Of a stretch of DNA of 64,000 bases, positions 42,227 through 51,258 are shown piece after piece (position 1 is the stretch's first letter; the number at the start of each line of letters is the position of its first letter). Source of the stretch: Streptomyces sp. CB01249 (lineage in GTDB: Bacteria; Actinomycetota; Actinomycetes; Streptomycetales; Streptomycetaceae); NCBI RefSeq assembly GCF_001905735.1, contig NZ_LISW01000003.1, positions 248,341-312,340 on the forward strand, written 5' to 3'. The position numbers and the translations under genes were made by a program. Below the pieces are notes generated by a model. That model worked only from the letters and a program-made list of their open reading frames with translations, made no database searches and was not told the origin of the DNA.

Positions 42227-44305
42227 TCAGTGGTCGTTCACCGTCGCCACCCGGCCCGCGTACCGCTGGGTCCAGCCGGTGCCGGTGTCGGCGGTGAGGA
42301 CCACGTCGTAGTAGCCGTGCTCGGTGGGCCAGTCCACGACCGCCGAGTGGCCGCCGGGGACGGTGACCTTGCGGGTGCCGCCCGCGTAGTCGTTGGCCTT
42401 CAGGGTGTAGCGGACCGGGTGGCGGCCGTCGTTGTGCAGCCCCAGGCGGACCACCGGGCGCCACCCCCGGACCAGCCGCGGCTCGACGCGGGGCAGGCCG
42501 ATGTGGCGCGTGCTCGCGTCCTCCGGGAGCAGCTGCCCGGCGAAGGAGCGCAGGAACCCGTCCGGGCCGTACACCGAGAAGGCGTACCGGCCGTCGGTGG
42601 CGGTCGTGTCCCAGGTGTACGTGCGCGGGGCCGCCTCGCTCACCGTGTGCGGGATGTTCTCGAACGGGAGGTACCGGTCCGGGAAGACCTGGAGGCTCAC
42701 CGCCTTGCCCTCCGGACCGCCGGTGAGCGTCATGGCGGCGGTCACCGTTCCGGCGGCCCGGTCCTCGGTGAGCACGGCGTGCGGGTGGTAGGAGAGCCCG
42801 CGCGGCTCCAGCCGGTCGCGGGGCGGCCTCGGCGGGGTGCCGGTGACCGGGTCGGCGATGACGACCGGGCCGGGGCGCGGGTGCGCGAAGTCGATGGCGC
42901 TGGTCAGGTCCCCGGCGATGGAGCGGCGCCACGGGGTGATGTTCGGGCAGGTGAACGGCTTGCCCAGGTGCGCGGCCCAGGTCTCCAGGAACTTCACGGT
43001 CGAGGTGTGGTCGAAGACCTCCGAGGCGACGTAGCCGCCGCGCGTCCACGGGGAGACCAGCACCATCGGGACGCGGGGCCCGAAGCCGTACGGGGTGGTG
43101 CCGGAGAACTCGCCGGGGGTGCCGGCCTCCGGGCGCGGCGGCAGGACGTGGTCGAACTTCCCGTCGTTCTCGTCGTACGTGATGATCACCAGGGTGTGGT
43201 TCCAGATGTCCTCGTTGCTCTGGAGGGTCTTCAGCACCTTGTTCATGTACCGCTCGCCGTGCACCGTGTCGAAGCCCGGGTGCTCGCTCCAGGCGGCGGG
43301 CATGACCACCCAGGACACCTCGGGCAGGGGGTGTTCGGCGCCCGGCTCGCAGGCGGCGATCAGGTCGCGCAGGACGGCGTCCAGATTGGCGTCGGAGTCG
43401 TCGTTGGGCGTGGTGGCGCCCGCGTAGACGAAGGAGTTGGCCTTCCAGACCCGGCCGGTGCCCGGTTCGAGCTCGGCCGGGTCGGTGGTGCGGGGGTCGA
43501 AGGCGGCGAAGCTGTTGGTGACGTTGCAGCCGTACTCGCCGACGTAGCCGCTCTGCAGGCTCTTGCCGACGCCGTTGCCGCTGTTGTCGGAGTAGACCCG
43601 CCAGTCGATGCCCGCCTGCTGGAGCTGCTCGGGGACGGTGGTCCAGCGGCGGGTGTAGTCGTTCTGGCCCGCGTTGGTGGTCTCGCCGCCCGCCGTGCCG
43701 CTCATCAGGTAGTAGCGGTTGGGGATGGTGGGCCCGTGCAGCGAGCAGAAGTTCATGTCGCAGACGGTGTACTGCGAGGCGAGCGAGTACATCCACGGCA
43801 TGTAGTCGGGCGTGTAGTACCACATGCAGTGGTCGCCCTTGTCCTGCACCCAGGTGTCCCAGCGCCCGCCGTTGGCGCCGTAGAAGTTGTGCTTGTCGCT
43901 CCAGGTGGCGGTCGAGACGGCGGGGGTCACGATGGCGCCGGTGGCATCGCGCTGCTGGAAGACGCTGGTGCCGTCCTGGAAGGTCAGGACCTGCTTGTCG
44001 TCGTGGCCGCGCACCCCCTTCAACTGGCCGAGGTAGTGGTCGAATGAACGGTTCTCCTGCATGAGGATCACCACGTGCCTCAGGTCGGAGATATCGCCCT
44101 TGAAGCCTCTGGGCAGGCGGTATTCGGCCGCCTCCGCCTGCGCTCCGCCGACCGCCTCGGCCACCGGTCCCGCGGCGAGGGCACCGAGCGACACGGCGGC
44201 CGTCTGAAGCATCCGGCGGCGGCTGATGCGCAGGTCGTTGGTGACCTCGCCGGTGTCGTCGGCGTCGGTGTCCGGGCAGGGGATCTCGCTGGTCTGAAGG
44301 GTCAT
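42227..44305 (-). CDS. Tat-exported phosphocholine-type phospholipase C
   Basis: A 692-residue secreted phosphoesterase. DLRISRRRMLQTAAVSLGAL is a twin-arginine signal (about residues 25-44), so the folded enzyme is exported. RHVVILMQENRSFDHYLGQL (about 77-96) is the metal-binding phosphoesterase signature, and VIITYDENDGKFDHVLPP (about 380) carries further ligands. Two beta-sandwich DUF756 domains end the protein (from about 520). It matches non-haemolytic phospholipase C in length and layout. ATG 44305 follows AGAGG by eight bases; ATG 44335 would add ten residues. Probably scavenges phosphate or choline from lipids. Confidence 0.93.
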   Translation of the reverse strand: MTLQTSEIPCPDTDADDTGEVTNDLRISRRRMLQTAAVSLGALAAGPVAEAVGGAQAEAAEYRLPRGFKGDISDLRHVVILMQENRSFDHYLGQLKGVRGHDDKQVLTFQDGTSVFQQRDATGAIVTPAVSTATWSDKHNFYGANGGRWDTWVQDKGDHCMWYYTPDYMPWMYSLASQYTVCDMNFCSLHGPTIPNRYYLMSGTAGGETTNAGQNDYTRRWTTVPEQLQQAGIDWRVYSDNSGNGVGKSLQSGYVGEYGCNVTNSFAAFDPRTTDPAELEPGTGRVWKANSFVYAGATTPNDDSDANLDAVLRDLIAACEPGAEHPLPEVSWVVMPAAWSEHPGFDTVHGERYMNKVLKTLQSNEDIWNHTLVIITYDENDGKFDHVLPPRPEAGTPGEFSGTTPYGFGPRVPMVLVSPWTRGGYVASEVFDHTSTVKFLETWAAHLGKPFTCPNITPWRRSIAGDLTSAIDFAHPRPGPVVIADPVTGTPPRPPRDRLEPRGLSYHPHAVLTEDRAAGTVTAAMTLTGGPEGKAVSLQVFPDRYLPFENIPHTVSEAAPRTYTWDTTATDGRYAFSVYGPDGFLRSFAGQLLPEDASTRHIGLPRVEPRLVRGWRPVVRLGLHNDGRHPVRYTLKANDYAGGTRKVTVPGGHSAVVDWPTEHGYYDVVLTADTGTGWTQRYAGRVATVNDH

Positions 44306-44556
44306 CGGGGCACCTCTGGGGGGAGAGTGGTTCACAAGGGGGGAGGGACGTCTGCGCGCCTGCGAAAACTAGGCCGCCGGTACGAACGGCGGGCGAACCG
44401 TGGACGTATTCCTGAGGCACCGGCAGATTTACATGGCCCCGACATGCAGTCGAGATCCCGCACGGTGATAGCCGAAAATCGCGCCCCGATGGCCGGTCCG
44501 CCGGTCTTGCCGCGACCCTGGCCGCCGGTCACGGGCGGCCGCTACGCTCCCCGCCC

Positions 44557-45138
44557 ATGACCGACGACATAGTCCGCGCCACCGCGTCCGACGTCCCCGC
44601 GCTCGCGGGCGTGCTGGCCAGCGCGTACGCCGAGGACCCCGTCTGGTCCTGGCTGATGCCCCGGGACCGGGACCGGCGGCTGCGGCTGCTGTTCACCGCG
44701 CATCTGGCGCAGCAGGTCCCGGCGGGGCGGGTGTGGACGGACGGCGACCGCACGGTGGCGGCGGTCTGGGCGGAGCCCGGCGCCTGGAAGCTCCCGGCGA
44801 GCTACCTGCTGCGCAACGCGGGCACGCTGCTGCGGGCGGCCCGGACGCAACTCCCCCGCACCGCAGGGAGGTTGCTCGCCCTGGAGCACCGGCACCCGGC
44901 CCGCCCCGCGCACTGGTACGTCGAGTACCTCGGCACCCACGCCGACGCACGCGGTACGGGACGCGGCTCGGTGGTCCTCGGCGGCCTGCTGGAACGGGCG
45001 GACGCGGACGGCCGCCCGGTCTTCCTGGAGTCGAGCAACAGCCGCAACCTCACGTTCTACCGCCGCCACGGCTTCGAGGTCCGCGAGGAGATGACGTTCC
45101 GGTCGGGGCCGCCGATGTGGTCGATGTGGCGGCGGTAG
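44557..45138 (+). CDS. GNAT-family N-acetyltransferase
   Basis: A 193-residue acetyltransferase. The core reads WYVEYLGTHADARGTGRGSV (beta 4 and acetyl-CoA P-loop, about residues 121-140), then PVFLESSNSRNLTFYRRHGF. The N-terminal part VRATASDVPALAGVLASAYA is the usual first strand-helix. TACGCT eight bases before the ATG suggests a leaderless start. It is divergent from the phospholipase C gene across 250 bp. Substrate unknown. Confidence 0.88.
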   Translation: MTDDIVRATASDVPALAGVLASAYAEDPVWSWLMPRDRDRRLRLLFTAHLAQQVPAGRVWTDGDRTVAAVWAEPGAWKLPASYLLRNAGTLLRAARTQLPRTAGRLLALEHRHPARPAHWYVEYLGTHADARGTGRGSVVLGGLLERADADGRPVFLESSNSRNLTFYRRHGFEVREEMTFRSGPPMWSMWRR

Positions 45139-45242
45139 CGGCCCCCGCAGCCGCGATCTCCGTCACCCCGCGTGTTTACGGGGCCGATTTCCGGTTACGA
45201 CAAGTAGTGACAGACCATCAGTGCCGGACGAAAGGCAGGAAC

Positions 45243-45434
45243 ATGAACGTCGTCATCGTGCTGATCCTCGTCGCAGTCCTCGCCCCGCTCGCCTTCGTGG
45301 CCCTGGCCCCGAAGGTGCCCGCGCGGCGCAACGCGTTTCCCGGCCGGAGCAGCGGCCGGACCCGTCGGCGTCCGTCGGCGGTACGACTGAGTGAGATCCC
45401 GCGGCAGCAGTTCGACCGGCACCACGCCCGCTGA
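45243..45434 (+). CDS. Small single-pass membrane protein
   Basis: A 63-residue protein: one N-terminal membrane helix (NVVIVLILVAVLAPLAFVAL, residues 2-21) followed by a strongly basic tail (RSSGRTRRRPSAVRLSEIPR). ATG 45243 follows AAAGGCAGGA. Short proteins of this layout often tether or modulate membrane enzymes; nothing more can be said. Confidence 0.65.
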   Translation: MNVVIVLILVAVLAPLAFVALAPKVPARRNAFPGRSSGRTRRRPSAVRLSEIPRQQFDRHHAR

Positions 45435-45460
45435 CGCGGAGCCGGTGGCCGGGGTGCCGG

Positions 45461-46117
45461 TCAGTCGCCCAACTCCCAGACCAGCACCTCGGCCGTGTCC
45501 GCGGCGACCAGTTCGAGCCCCGTCTCCCCGGTGATCCGGGCCGCGTCGCCCGCCGTCAGCTCCTCGCCGCCGACGCGCACCGTGCCGCGCACCACGTGCG
45601 CGTACACCCGGGCTGCGTCGGGGACCGCCGCGCGCTCGCCCTCCGCGAGGCGCCGCACATGCAGCATGGCGCCCGCCTCGGGGAGGGCGTACGGAGTGGA
45701 GTCGGCGAGGCCCGGGACGGTGGTGTACGAGGGCTCGCCGCCGGGCTCCAGGGGCGCGAGCCACATCTGAAGGAACGTCAGCTGGCTTTCTCCGTCGTTG
45801 CGTTCGACGTGGCGGACGCCGGAGGCGGCGCTGAGGTGCTGGACGTCGCCGGGCCGGACCACCGTGGCGTGACCCGCCGAGTCGCGGTGCGTCAGCTCGC
45901 CCTCGACGACCCAGGTGACGATCTCCGTATGGCTGTGCGGGTGCTCCTCGAAGCCCGCGCCGGGCGCGAGCCGCTCCTCGTTGCAGGCCAGGACCGGCCC
46001 GAAGCGGAGGTTGTCGGGGTCGTAGAAGGTGCCGAAGGAGAACGCGTGCCGGGAGGCGATGCCGGCCGCCGCGTCCCCGCCCTCGAACCGGTCGCCCGCG
46101 CGGTGTACGGAAATCAC
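45461..46117 (-). CDS. Pirin-family protein
   Basis: A 218-residue bicupin. The N-terminal cupin holds the iron ligands in HPHSHTEIVTWVVEGELTHR (three His, with Glu completing the set in related proteins; about residues 59-78) and the second cupin is reduced. Bacterial pirins are linked to quercetinase activity or metabolic control, for example of pyruvate dehydrogenase in Serratia. TACCGT six bases before the GTG indicates a leaderless start. It is divergent from fasR. Confidence 0.9.
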   Translation of the reverse strand: MISVHRAGDRFEGGDAAAGIASRHAFSFGTFYDPDNLRFGPVLACNEERLAPGAGFEEHPHSHTEIVTWVVEGELTHRDSAGHATVVRPGDVQHLSAASGVRHVERNDGESQLTFLQMWLAPLEPGGEPSYTTVPGLADSTPYALPEAGAMLHVRRLAEGERAAVPDAARVYAHVVRGTVRVGGEELTAGDAARITGETGLELVAADTAEVLVWELGD

Positions 46118-46221
46118 CCGTCCACGGTAGCCCGCCGACCCCCGGGGAGCCCCCGCCGGACACCGAACCGGCCCGCCACCGGCCCCGGCCCTCCGCCCGT
46201 CCGTCCCGATAAGGCAGTCTT

Positions 46222-47427
46222 GTGTCCGTGCCCCGACCCGATCCTGAGCAGCCCGCTGCGAACGACGCCCATCTCCATGCCGCGACCCTGAAGCGGCTTG
46301 AGCAGTCCTCCGGCCGGCTGGCCGCGAACGCGATCGCCCGCATGGACGAGTCGCTGCCGTGGTACCGGGCGATGCCCCCGGAGAACCGGTCCTGGATCGG
46401 CCTGGTCGCCCAGGCCGGTATCGCCGCGTTCACCGAGTGGTTCCGGCATCCGGAGACCCCGCAGGCGATCTCGACCGATGTCTTCGGGACCGCCCCGCGC
46501 GAGCTGACCCGGGCGATCACGCTGCGGCAGACCGTCGAGATGGTGCGGACCACGATCGAGGTCATGGAGGCCGCCATCGACGAGGTCGCCGCCCCCGGCG
46601 ACGAATCGGTGCTGCGGGAGGCGCTGCTCGTCTACGCCCGCGAGATCGCGTTCGCGACCGCCCAGGTGTACGCGCAGGCGGCCGAGGCCCGGGGCGCCTG
46701 GGACGCCCGGCTCGAATCGCTCGTGGTGAACGCGGTGCTGTCCGGCGAGGCCGACGAGGGCGCCGTCTCCCGGGCCGCCGCCCTCGGCTGGAACTCCCCC
46801 GAGCACGTCTGCGTGCTGCTCGGCACCGCCCCGGACGGGGACAGCGAGCTGACCGTGGAGGCGATCCGGCGCGCCGCCCGGCACGCCAAGCTCCAGGTCC
46901 TCACGGGGGTGCTCGGCAACCGCCTGGTCGTGATCGCGGGCGGCAGCGACAACCCCCTCCAGGTCGCGAAGGCCCTGATCGGGCCGTACGCGGCGGGCCC
47001 CGTGGTGGCCGGGCCCGTGGTGGCGGACCTGCTGGCCGCGACCCGGTCCGCGCAGGCCGCGGCCGCCGGACTGAAGGCGTGCGGCGCCTGGCAGGACGCG
47101 CCGAGGCCGGTGCTCGCGGACGACCTGCTGCCGGAGCGGGCGATGGCGGGCGACCCCGCCGCGCGCGAGCAGTTGGTGGAGGAGATCTACAGACCGCTGG
47201 AAGAGGCGGGCTCCGCGCTCCTGGAAACGCTGAGTGTGTATCTGGAACAGGCGAGCAGCCTGGAGGGCGCGGCCCGGATGCTCTTCGTGCATCCCAACAC
47301 CGTGCGCTACCGGCTTCGACGTGTGACAGACGTCACCGGCTGGTCACCTTCCGATGTGCGCTCGGCGTTCACTCTGCGAATCGCCCTGATCCTGGGGCGT
47401 CTGGCCGACCGGGATACGCAGTCCTAG
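46222..47427 (+). CDS. fasR: FasR, PucR-type activator of fatty-acid synthesis
   Basis: A 401-residue regulator of the PucR/CdaR type with a C-terminal HTH (SSLEGAARMLFVHPNTVRYR, about residues 346-365) and an N-terminal/central sensory part (about 1-300) without a known ligand motif. In Streptomyces, FasR binds upstream of fabD and activates the fabD-fabH-acpP-fabF operon; the same order is seen here, with the promoter 5 bases after its stop. GTG 46222 is the first start in frame. It is divergent from a pirin gene. Confidence 0.93.
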   Translation: MSVPRPDPEQPAANDAHLHAATLKRLEQSSGRLAANAIARMDESLPWYRAMPPENRSWIGLVAQAGIAAFTEWFRHPETPQAISTDVFGTAPRELTRAITLRQTVEMVRTTIEVMEAAIDEVAAPGDESVLREALLVYAREIAFATAQVYAQAAEARGAWDARLESLVVNAVLSGEADEGAVSRAAALGWNSPEHVCVLLGTAPDGDSELTVEAIRRAARHAKLQVLTGVLGNRLVVIAGGSDNPLQVAKALIGPYAAGPVVAGPVVADLLAATRSAQAAAAGLKACGAWQDAPRPVLADDLLPERAMAGDPAAREQLVEEIYRPLEEAGSALLETLSVYLEQASSLEGAARMLFVHPNTVRYRLRRVTDVTGWSPSDVRSAFTLRIALILGRLADRDTQS

Positions 47428-47431
47428 ACTT

Positions 47432-47461
47432 TTGTCGGACATCAACAATTCCCCCTACGGT
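47432..47461 (+). promoter_or_regulatory. Promoter of the fab operon
   Basis: TTGTCG (47432-47437) and TACGGT (47456-47461) are 18 bases apart, right after the fasR stop and about 55 bases before fabD. FasR is known to act at this promoter in Streptomyces; the exact operator is not evident to me. Confidence 0.65.
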
Positions 47462-47516
47462 TCTTCGTCCCTGTCCCCACGGGTGTTCCGGACCGTTCAC
47501 AAGAGAGAGTGTGAGG

Positions 47517-48431
47517 GTGCTCGTACTCGTCGCTCCCGGCCAAGGCGCTCAGACGCCCGGCTTCCTGACTCCCTGGCTCGACCTCCCCGGTGCCACCGAC
47601 CGCATCGCGGCCTGGTCCGACGCCATCGGGCTCGACCTCCTGCGCTACGGCACCGAGGCGGACGCGGAGGAGATCCGCGACACCGCGGTGGCCCAGCCGC
47701 TGCTGGTCGCCGCCGGTCTGCTGTCGGCCGCCGCGCTCGACGCCTCCCCGGACGCCGTCGCCGGCCACAGCGTCGGTGAGATCACCGCCGCCTCGTTCGC
47801 CGGTGTCATCGGCGAGGAGGCCGCGCTCCGCTTCGTCCGGACGCGTGGGCTCGCCATGGCCGACGCCGCCGCGGTCACCGAGACCGGGATGGCGGCGCTG
47901 CTCGGCGGCGACCCCGAGGTCACGGTGGTCCACCTGGAGAAGCTCGGGCTGACCCCGGCGAACGTCAACGGGGGCGGCCAGATCGTCGCCGCCGGCACCG
48001 CCGCGCAGATCGCCGCGCTCACCGAGGACAAGCCGGAGGGTGTGCGCCGCGTGGTGCCCCTGAAGGTGGCCGGCGCCTTCCACACGCACCACATGGCGCC
48101 CGCCGTCGAGCGGCTGCGCGCGGCGGCCGGGGACCTGGACGTCTCCGACCCCTCGGTGACGTACGTCTCGAACGCCGACGGCAAGACCGTCGCCACCGGC
48201 CACGAGGTCATCACCCGGCTCGTCGGCCAGGTCGCCAACCCGGTCCGCTGGGACCTGTGCATGGAGACCTTCAAGGCGATGGGCGTCACCGCCCTCATCG
48301 AGGTCTGCCCCGGCGGCACGCTCACCGGCCTGGCCAAGCGGGCGCTGCCAGGCGTCCCGACCCTCGCGCTCAAGACCCCCGACGACCTCGACGCGGCCCG
48401 CGCGCTCATCGCTGAGCACGCGGGCGCCTAA
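47517..48431 (+). CDS. fabD: Malonyl-CoA:ACP transacylase
   Basis: A 304-residue acyltransferase that loads malonyl groups from CoA onto ACP for fatty-acid (and often polyketide) synthesis. The N-terminal LVLVAPGQGAQTPGF, the nucleophile in AGHSVGEITAA (GHSxG; Ser near residue 87), and the catalytic His in VAGAFHTHHM (about 188) are all present. GTG 47517 gives MLVLVAPGQ, the known Streptomyces start; GTG 47511 is an in-frame alternative. First gene of the fab operon; 13 bases separate it from fabH. Confidence 0.97.
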   Translation: MLVLVAPGQGAQTPGFLTPWLDLPGATDRIAAWSDAIGLDLLRYGTEADAEEIRDTAVAQPLLVAAGLLSAAALDASPDAVAGHSVGEITAASFAGVIGEEAALRFVRTRGLAMADAAAVTETGMAALLGGDPEVTVVHLEKLGLTPANVNGGGQIVAAGTAAQIAALTEDKPEGVRRVVPLKVAGAFHTHHMAPAVERLRAAAGDLDVSDPSVTYVSNADGKTVATGHEVITRLVGQVANPVRWDLCMETFKAMGVTALIEVCPGGTLTGLAKRALPGVPTLALKTPDDLDAARALIAEHAGA

Positions 48432-48444
48432 GGAGCCCGAGAGC

Positions 48445-49476
48445 ATGTCGAAGATCAAGCCCAGCCAGGGCGCTCCGTACGCGCGGATCATGGGCGTCGG
48501 CGGCTACCGCCCGACCCGGGTGGTGCCCAACGAGGTCATCCTGGAGACGATCGACTCCTCCGACGAGTGGATCCGCTCCCGCTCCGGCATCGCGACCCGC
48601 CACTGGGCCTCCGAGGAGGAGACCGTGGCCGCGATGTCCGTCGAGGCGTCCGGCAAGGCCATCGCCGACGCCGGGATCGCCCCGGAGCAGATCGGCGCGG
48701 TCATCGTCTCCACCGTCTCGCACTTCAAGCAGACCCCGGCCATCGCGACCGAGATCGCCCACAAGGTCGGCGCCGGCAAGCCCGCCGCCTTCGACATCTC
48801 GGCCGGCTGCGCGGGCTTCGGCTACGGGCTGACCCTGGCCAAGGGCATGATCGTCGAGGGCTCCGCGGAGTACGTGCTCGTCATCGGCGTCGAGCGGCTG
48901 AGCGACCTCACCGACCTGACGGACCGGGCCACCGCCTTCCTGTTCGGCGACGGCGCCGGAGCGGTCATCGTCGGCCCCTCCAAGGTGCCCGCCATAGGCC
49001 CGACCGTCTGGGGCTCCGAGGGCGACAAGTCCGAGACGATCAAGCAGACCGTGGCGTGGAACGACTTCCAGGTCGGCGACGTCACGAAGCTGCCCCTCAA
49101 CGACCGCGGCGAGATCAAGTTCCCCGCCATCACGCAGGAGGGCCAGGCGGTGTTCCGCTGGGCCGTCTTCGAGATGGCGAAGGTCGCCCAGCAGGCGCTG
49201 GACGCGGCCGGGATCTCCCCGGAAGACCTGGACGTCTTCATTCCGCACCAGGCCAACATGCGGATCATCGACTCGATGGTGAAGACGCTGAAGCTGCCGG
49301 AGAGCGTCATGGTCGCCCGTGACGTGGAGACCACCGGCAACACCTCCGCCGCCTCGATCCCGCTCGCCATGGAGCGGCTCCTGGCGACCGGTCAGGCCAA
49401 GAGCGGCGACACCGCGCTCGTCATCGGCTTCGGGGCGGGTCTCGTCTACGCCGCGACGGTCGTTACTCTCCCCTAG
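48445..49476 (+). CDS. fabH: 3-oxoacyl-ACP synthase III
   Basis: A 343-residue thiolase-fold enzyme that starts fatty-acid chains by condensing a short acyl-CoA with malonyl-ACP; in Streptomyces it accepts branched starters. The triad is visible: Cys in DISAGCAGFGYGL (about residue 117), His in VFIPHQANMRIID (about 269) and Asn in ETTGNTSAASIPL (about 299). Gly-rich FGDGAGAVIVG is the core strand-loop. AGGAG lies before the ATG. Second gene of the fab operon. Confidence 0.97.
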   Translation: MSKIKPSQGAPYARIMGVGGYRPTRVVPNEVILETIDSSDEWIRSRSGIATRHWASEEETVAAMSVEASGKAIADAGIAPEQIGAVIVSTVSHFKQTPAIATEIAHKVGAGKPAAFDISAGCAGFGYGLTLAKGMIVEGSAEYVLVIGVERLSDLTDLTDRATAFLFGDGAGAVIVGPSKVPAIGPTVWGSEGDKSETIKQTVAWNDFQVGDVTKLPLNDRGEIKFPAITQEGQAVFRWAVFEMAKVAQQALDAAGISPEDLDVFIPHQANMRIIDSMVKTLKLPESVMVARDVETTGNTSAASIPLAMERLLATGQAKSGDTALVIGFGAGLVYAATVVTLP

Positions 49477-49538
49477 GCACACCGGGCTTTTCGCCCGGAC
49501 GCCCGAACCCAGCAGAAATACATCGAAGGAGCGCCGAA

Positions 49539-49787
49539 ATGGCCGCCACGCAGGAAGAGATCGTCGAAGGTCTCGCCGAGATCGTCAACGAGATCGCCGG
49601 GATCCCGACCGAGGACGTCCAGCTGGACAAGTCCTTCACGGACGACCTGGACGTCGACTCGCTGTCCATGGTCGAGGTCGTCGTCGCCGCCGAGGAGCGC
49701 TTCGACGTGAAGATCCCCGACGAGGACGTCAAGAACCTCAAGACCGTCGGCGACGCCGCGGACTACATCCTCAAGCACCAGGACTGA
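49539..49787 (+). CDS. acpP: Acyl carrier protein of fatty-acid synthase
   Basis: An 82-residue acidic helical protein. The phosphopantetheine Ser is in DLDVDSLSMVEVVVAAEERF (DSL; about residue 41). It carries the growing acyl chain between FabD, FabH and FabF. GAAGGAG precedes the ATG by eight bases, a stronger ribosome site than its neighbours, in line with the high amount needed. It lies 62 bases after fabH and 77 before fabF. Confidence 0.97.
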   Translation: MAATQEEIVEGLAEIVNEIAGIPTEDVQLDKSFTDDLDVDSLSMVEVVVAAEERFDVKIPDEDVKNLKTVGDAADYILKHQD

Positions 49788-49864
49788 TCCAGCCGGTTCG
49801 TGTGTCGCCACCCGGCGGTGGCGCCGCTGATTCACGACCCCCTACACGTGGAGAAGATTTTCCA

Positions 49865-51127
49865 GTGAACTCGACCAATCGCACCGTGGTCGTCACCGGT
49901 ATCGGCGCAACCACTCCGCTGGGTGGCGATTCCGCATCGACCTGGGAAGGTCTGATGGCCGGGCGTTCCGGCGTCAAGCCTCTCGAGGGCGAACGTTTCG
50001 CCGAACTGCCTGTACGGATCGCGGCCCTGGCGGCCGTCGATCCCGCTGATGTCCTGCCCCGTCCGCTCGCCCGTCGGCTCGACCGCTCGGCGCAGTTCGC
50101 GCTGATCGCGGCCCGTGAGGCGTGGGCGGACGCGGGCTTCACCGGCAAGGCCGGTGAGGACGAAACGATCCAGCCCGAGCGGCTGGGTTCGGTGATCGCC
50201 TCCGGCATCGGCGGCGTGATCACCCTGCTCGACCAGTACGACGTGCTGAAGGAGAAGGGCGTACGCCGCGTCTCCCCGCACACCGTGCCCATGCTCATGC
50301 CCAACGGCCCGGCCGCGAACGTGGGCATCGAGGTGAACGCCCAGGCGGGCGTCCACACCCCGGTCTCCGCCTGCGCCTCGGGTGCCGAGGCGATCGGGTA
50401 CGCCGTCGAGATGATCCGCACCGGCCGCGCCGACGTGGTCCTCGCCGGCGGCACCGAGGCGGCGATCCACCCGCTGCCGATCGCCGCGTTCGCCAACATG
50501 ATGGCGATGTCCAAGAGCAACGACGAGCCGGAGAAGGCCTCCCGCCCGTACGACGTGGCCCGCGACGGCTTCGTCCTCGGCGAGGGTGCCGGTGTCGTCG
50601 TCCTGGAGTCCGCGGAGCACGCGGCGAAGCGTGGCGCCCGGGTCTACTGCGAGGTGCTGGGCCAGGGTCTCTCGGCCGACGCCCACCACATCGCGCAGCC
50701 GGAGCCGACGGGTCGCGGTATCGCCGCGGCGATGCAGAACCTGCTGGACCAGACGGACCTCAAGCCGTCGGAGATCGCCCACCTGAACGCCCACGCGACG
50801 TCCACCCCGCAGGGTGACCTCGCGGAGGTCAAGGCGCTGCGCGCGGTGCTGGGCGAGGACCTGGACCACGTCGCGATCTCCGCGACGAAGTCGATGACGG
50901 GTCACCTGCTCGGCGGTGCGGGCGGCATCGAGACCGTGGCGACGGTCCTGGCGCTGCACCACCGGATGGCTCCGCCGACGATCAACGTGGACAACCTGGA
51001 CGAGTCAATCGACGCGGACATCGTCCGGGACGCGCCGCGGGCGCTGCCGGAGGGGCCGATCGCGGCGATCAACAACTCGTTCGGCTTCGGCGGCCACAAC
51101 GTGGTGCTGGCGTTCCGCAGCGTCTGA
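49865..51127 (+). CDS. fabF: 3-oxoacyl-ACP synthase II
   Basis: A 420-residue chain-elongating condensing enzyme. The catalytic Cys is in TPVSACASGAEAIGYAVEMI (about residue 169), the two His in LNAHATSTPQGD (about 309) and KSMTGHLLGGAGG (about 345), and the C-terminal loop is NNSFGFGGHNVVLAF. GTG 49865 follows GGAGAAG by about nine bases. Last gene of the fab operon, followed by a terminator hairpin. Confidence 0.97.
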   Translation: MNSTNRTVVVTGIGATTPLGGDSASTWEGLMAGRSGVKPLEGERFAELPVRIAALAAVDPADVLPRPLARRLDRSAQFALIAAREAWADAGFTGKAGEDETIQPERLGSVIASGIGGVITLLDQYDVLKEKGVRRVSPHTVPMLMPNGPAANVGIEVNAQAGVHTPVSACASGAEAIGYAVEMIRTGRADVVLAGGTEAAIHPLPIAAFANMMAMSKSNDEPEKASRPYDVARDGFVLGEGAGVVVLESAEHAAKRGARVYCEVLGQGLSADAHHIAQPEPTGRGIAAAMQNLLDQTDLKPSEIAHLNAHATSTPQGDLAEVKALRAVLGEDLDHVAISATKSMTGHLLGGAGGIETVATVLALHHRMAPPTINVDNLDESIDADIVRDAPRALPEGPIAAINNSFGFGGHNVVLAFRSV

Positions 51128-51152
51128 CGCTCGAAGCGCGTCGCTCGAGCGT

Positions 51153-51187
51153 GAAGCCCGTGCCCTCCGTGTGAGAGTGCGGGCTTC
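51153..51187 (+). terminator. Terminator of the fab operon
   Basis: GAAGCCCG (51153-51160) and CGGGCTTC (51180-51187) form a stem around a 19-base loop, 25 bases after the fabF stop, followed by GTCGTTGTGT. Between fabF and it, CGCTCGA...TCGAGCG forms a second, smaller stem. Confidence 0.75.
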
Positions 51188-51224
51188 GTCGTTGTGTCAG
51201 GGGCGCTGCCCCCGAACCCCCGCT

Positions 51225-51244
51225 CCTCAATCGCCGGAGGGGCT
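51225..51244. repeat. Dispersed Streptomyces intergenic repeat, copy 1
   Basis: The core CCTCAATCGCCGGAGGGGCT, within a longer GGGGCGCTGCCCCCGAACCC-type stretch from about 51200. The same core, CCTCAA(T/G)CGCCGG(N)CGGGCT, appears twice more at 57496-57514 and 57538-57557. I recognise it as a short repeat scattered in Streptomyces intergenic regions. Confidence 0.7.
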
Positions 51245-51258
51245 TGATTTGCCCCTGG

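Noticed and set aside
42230..44047. 605-codon plus-strand open frame
   Set aside because: Antisense of the Tat-exported phospholipase C.
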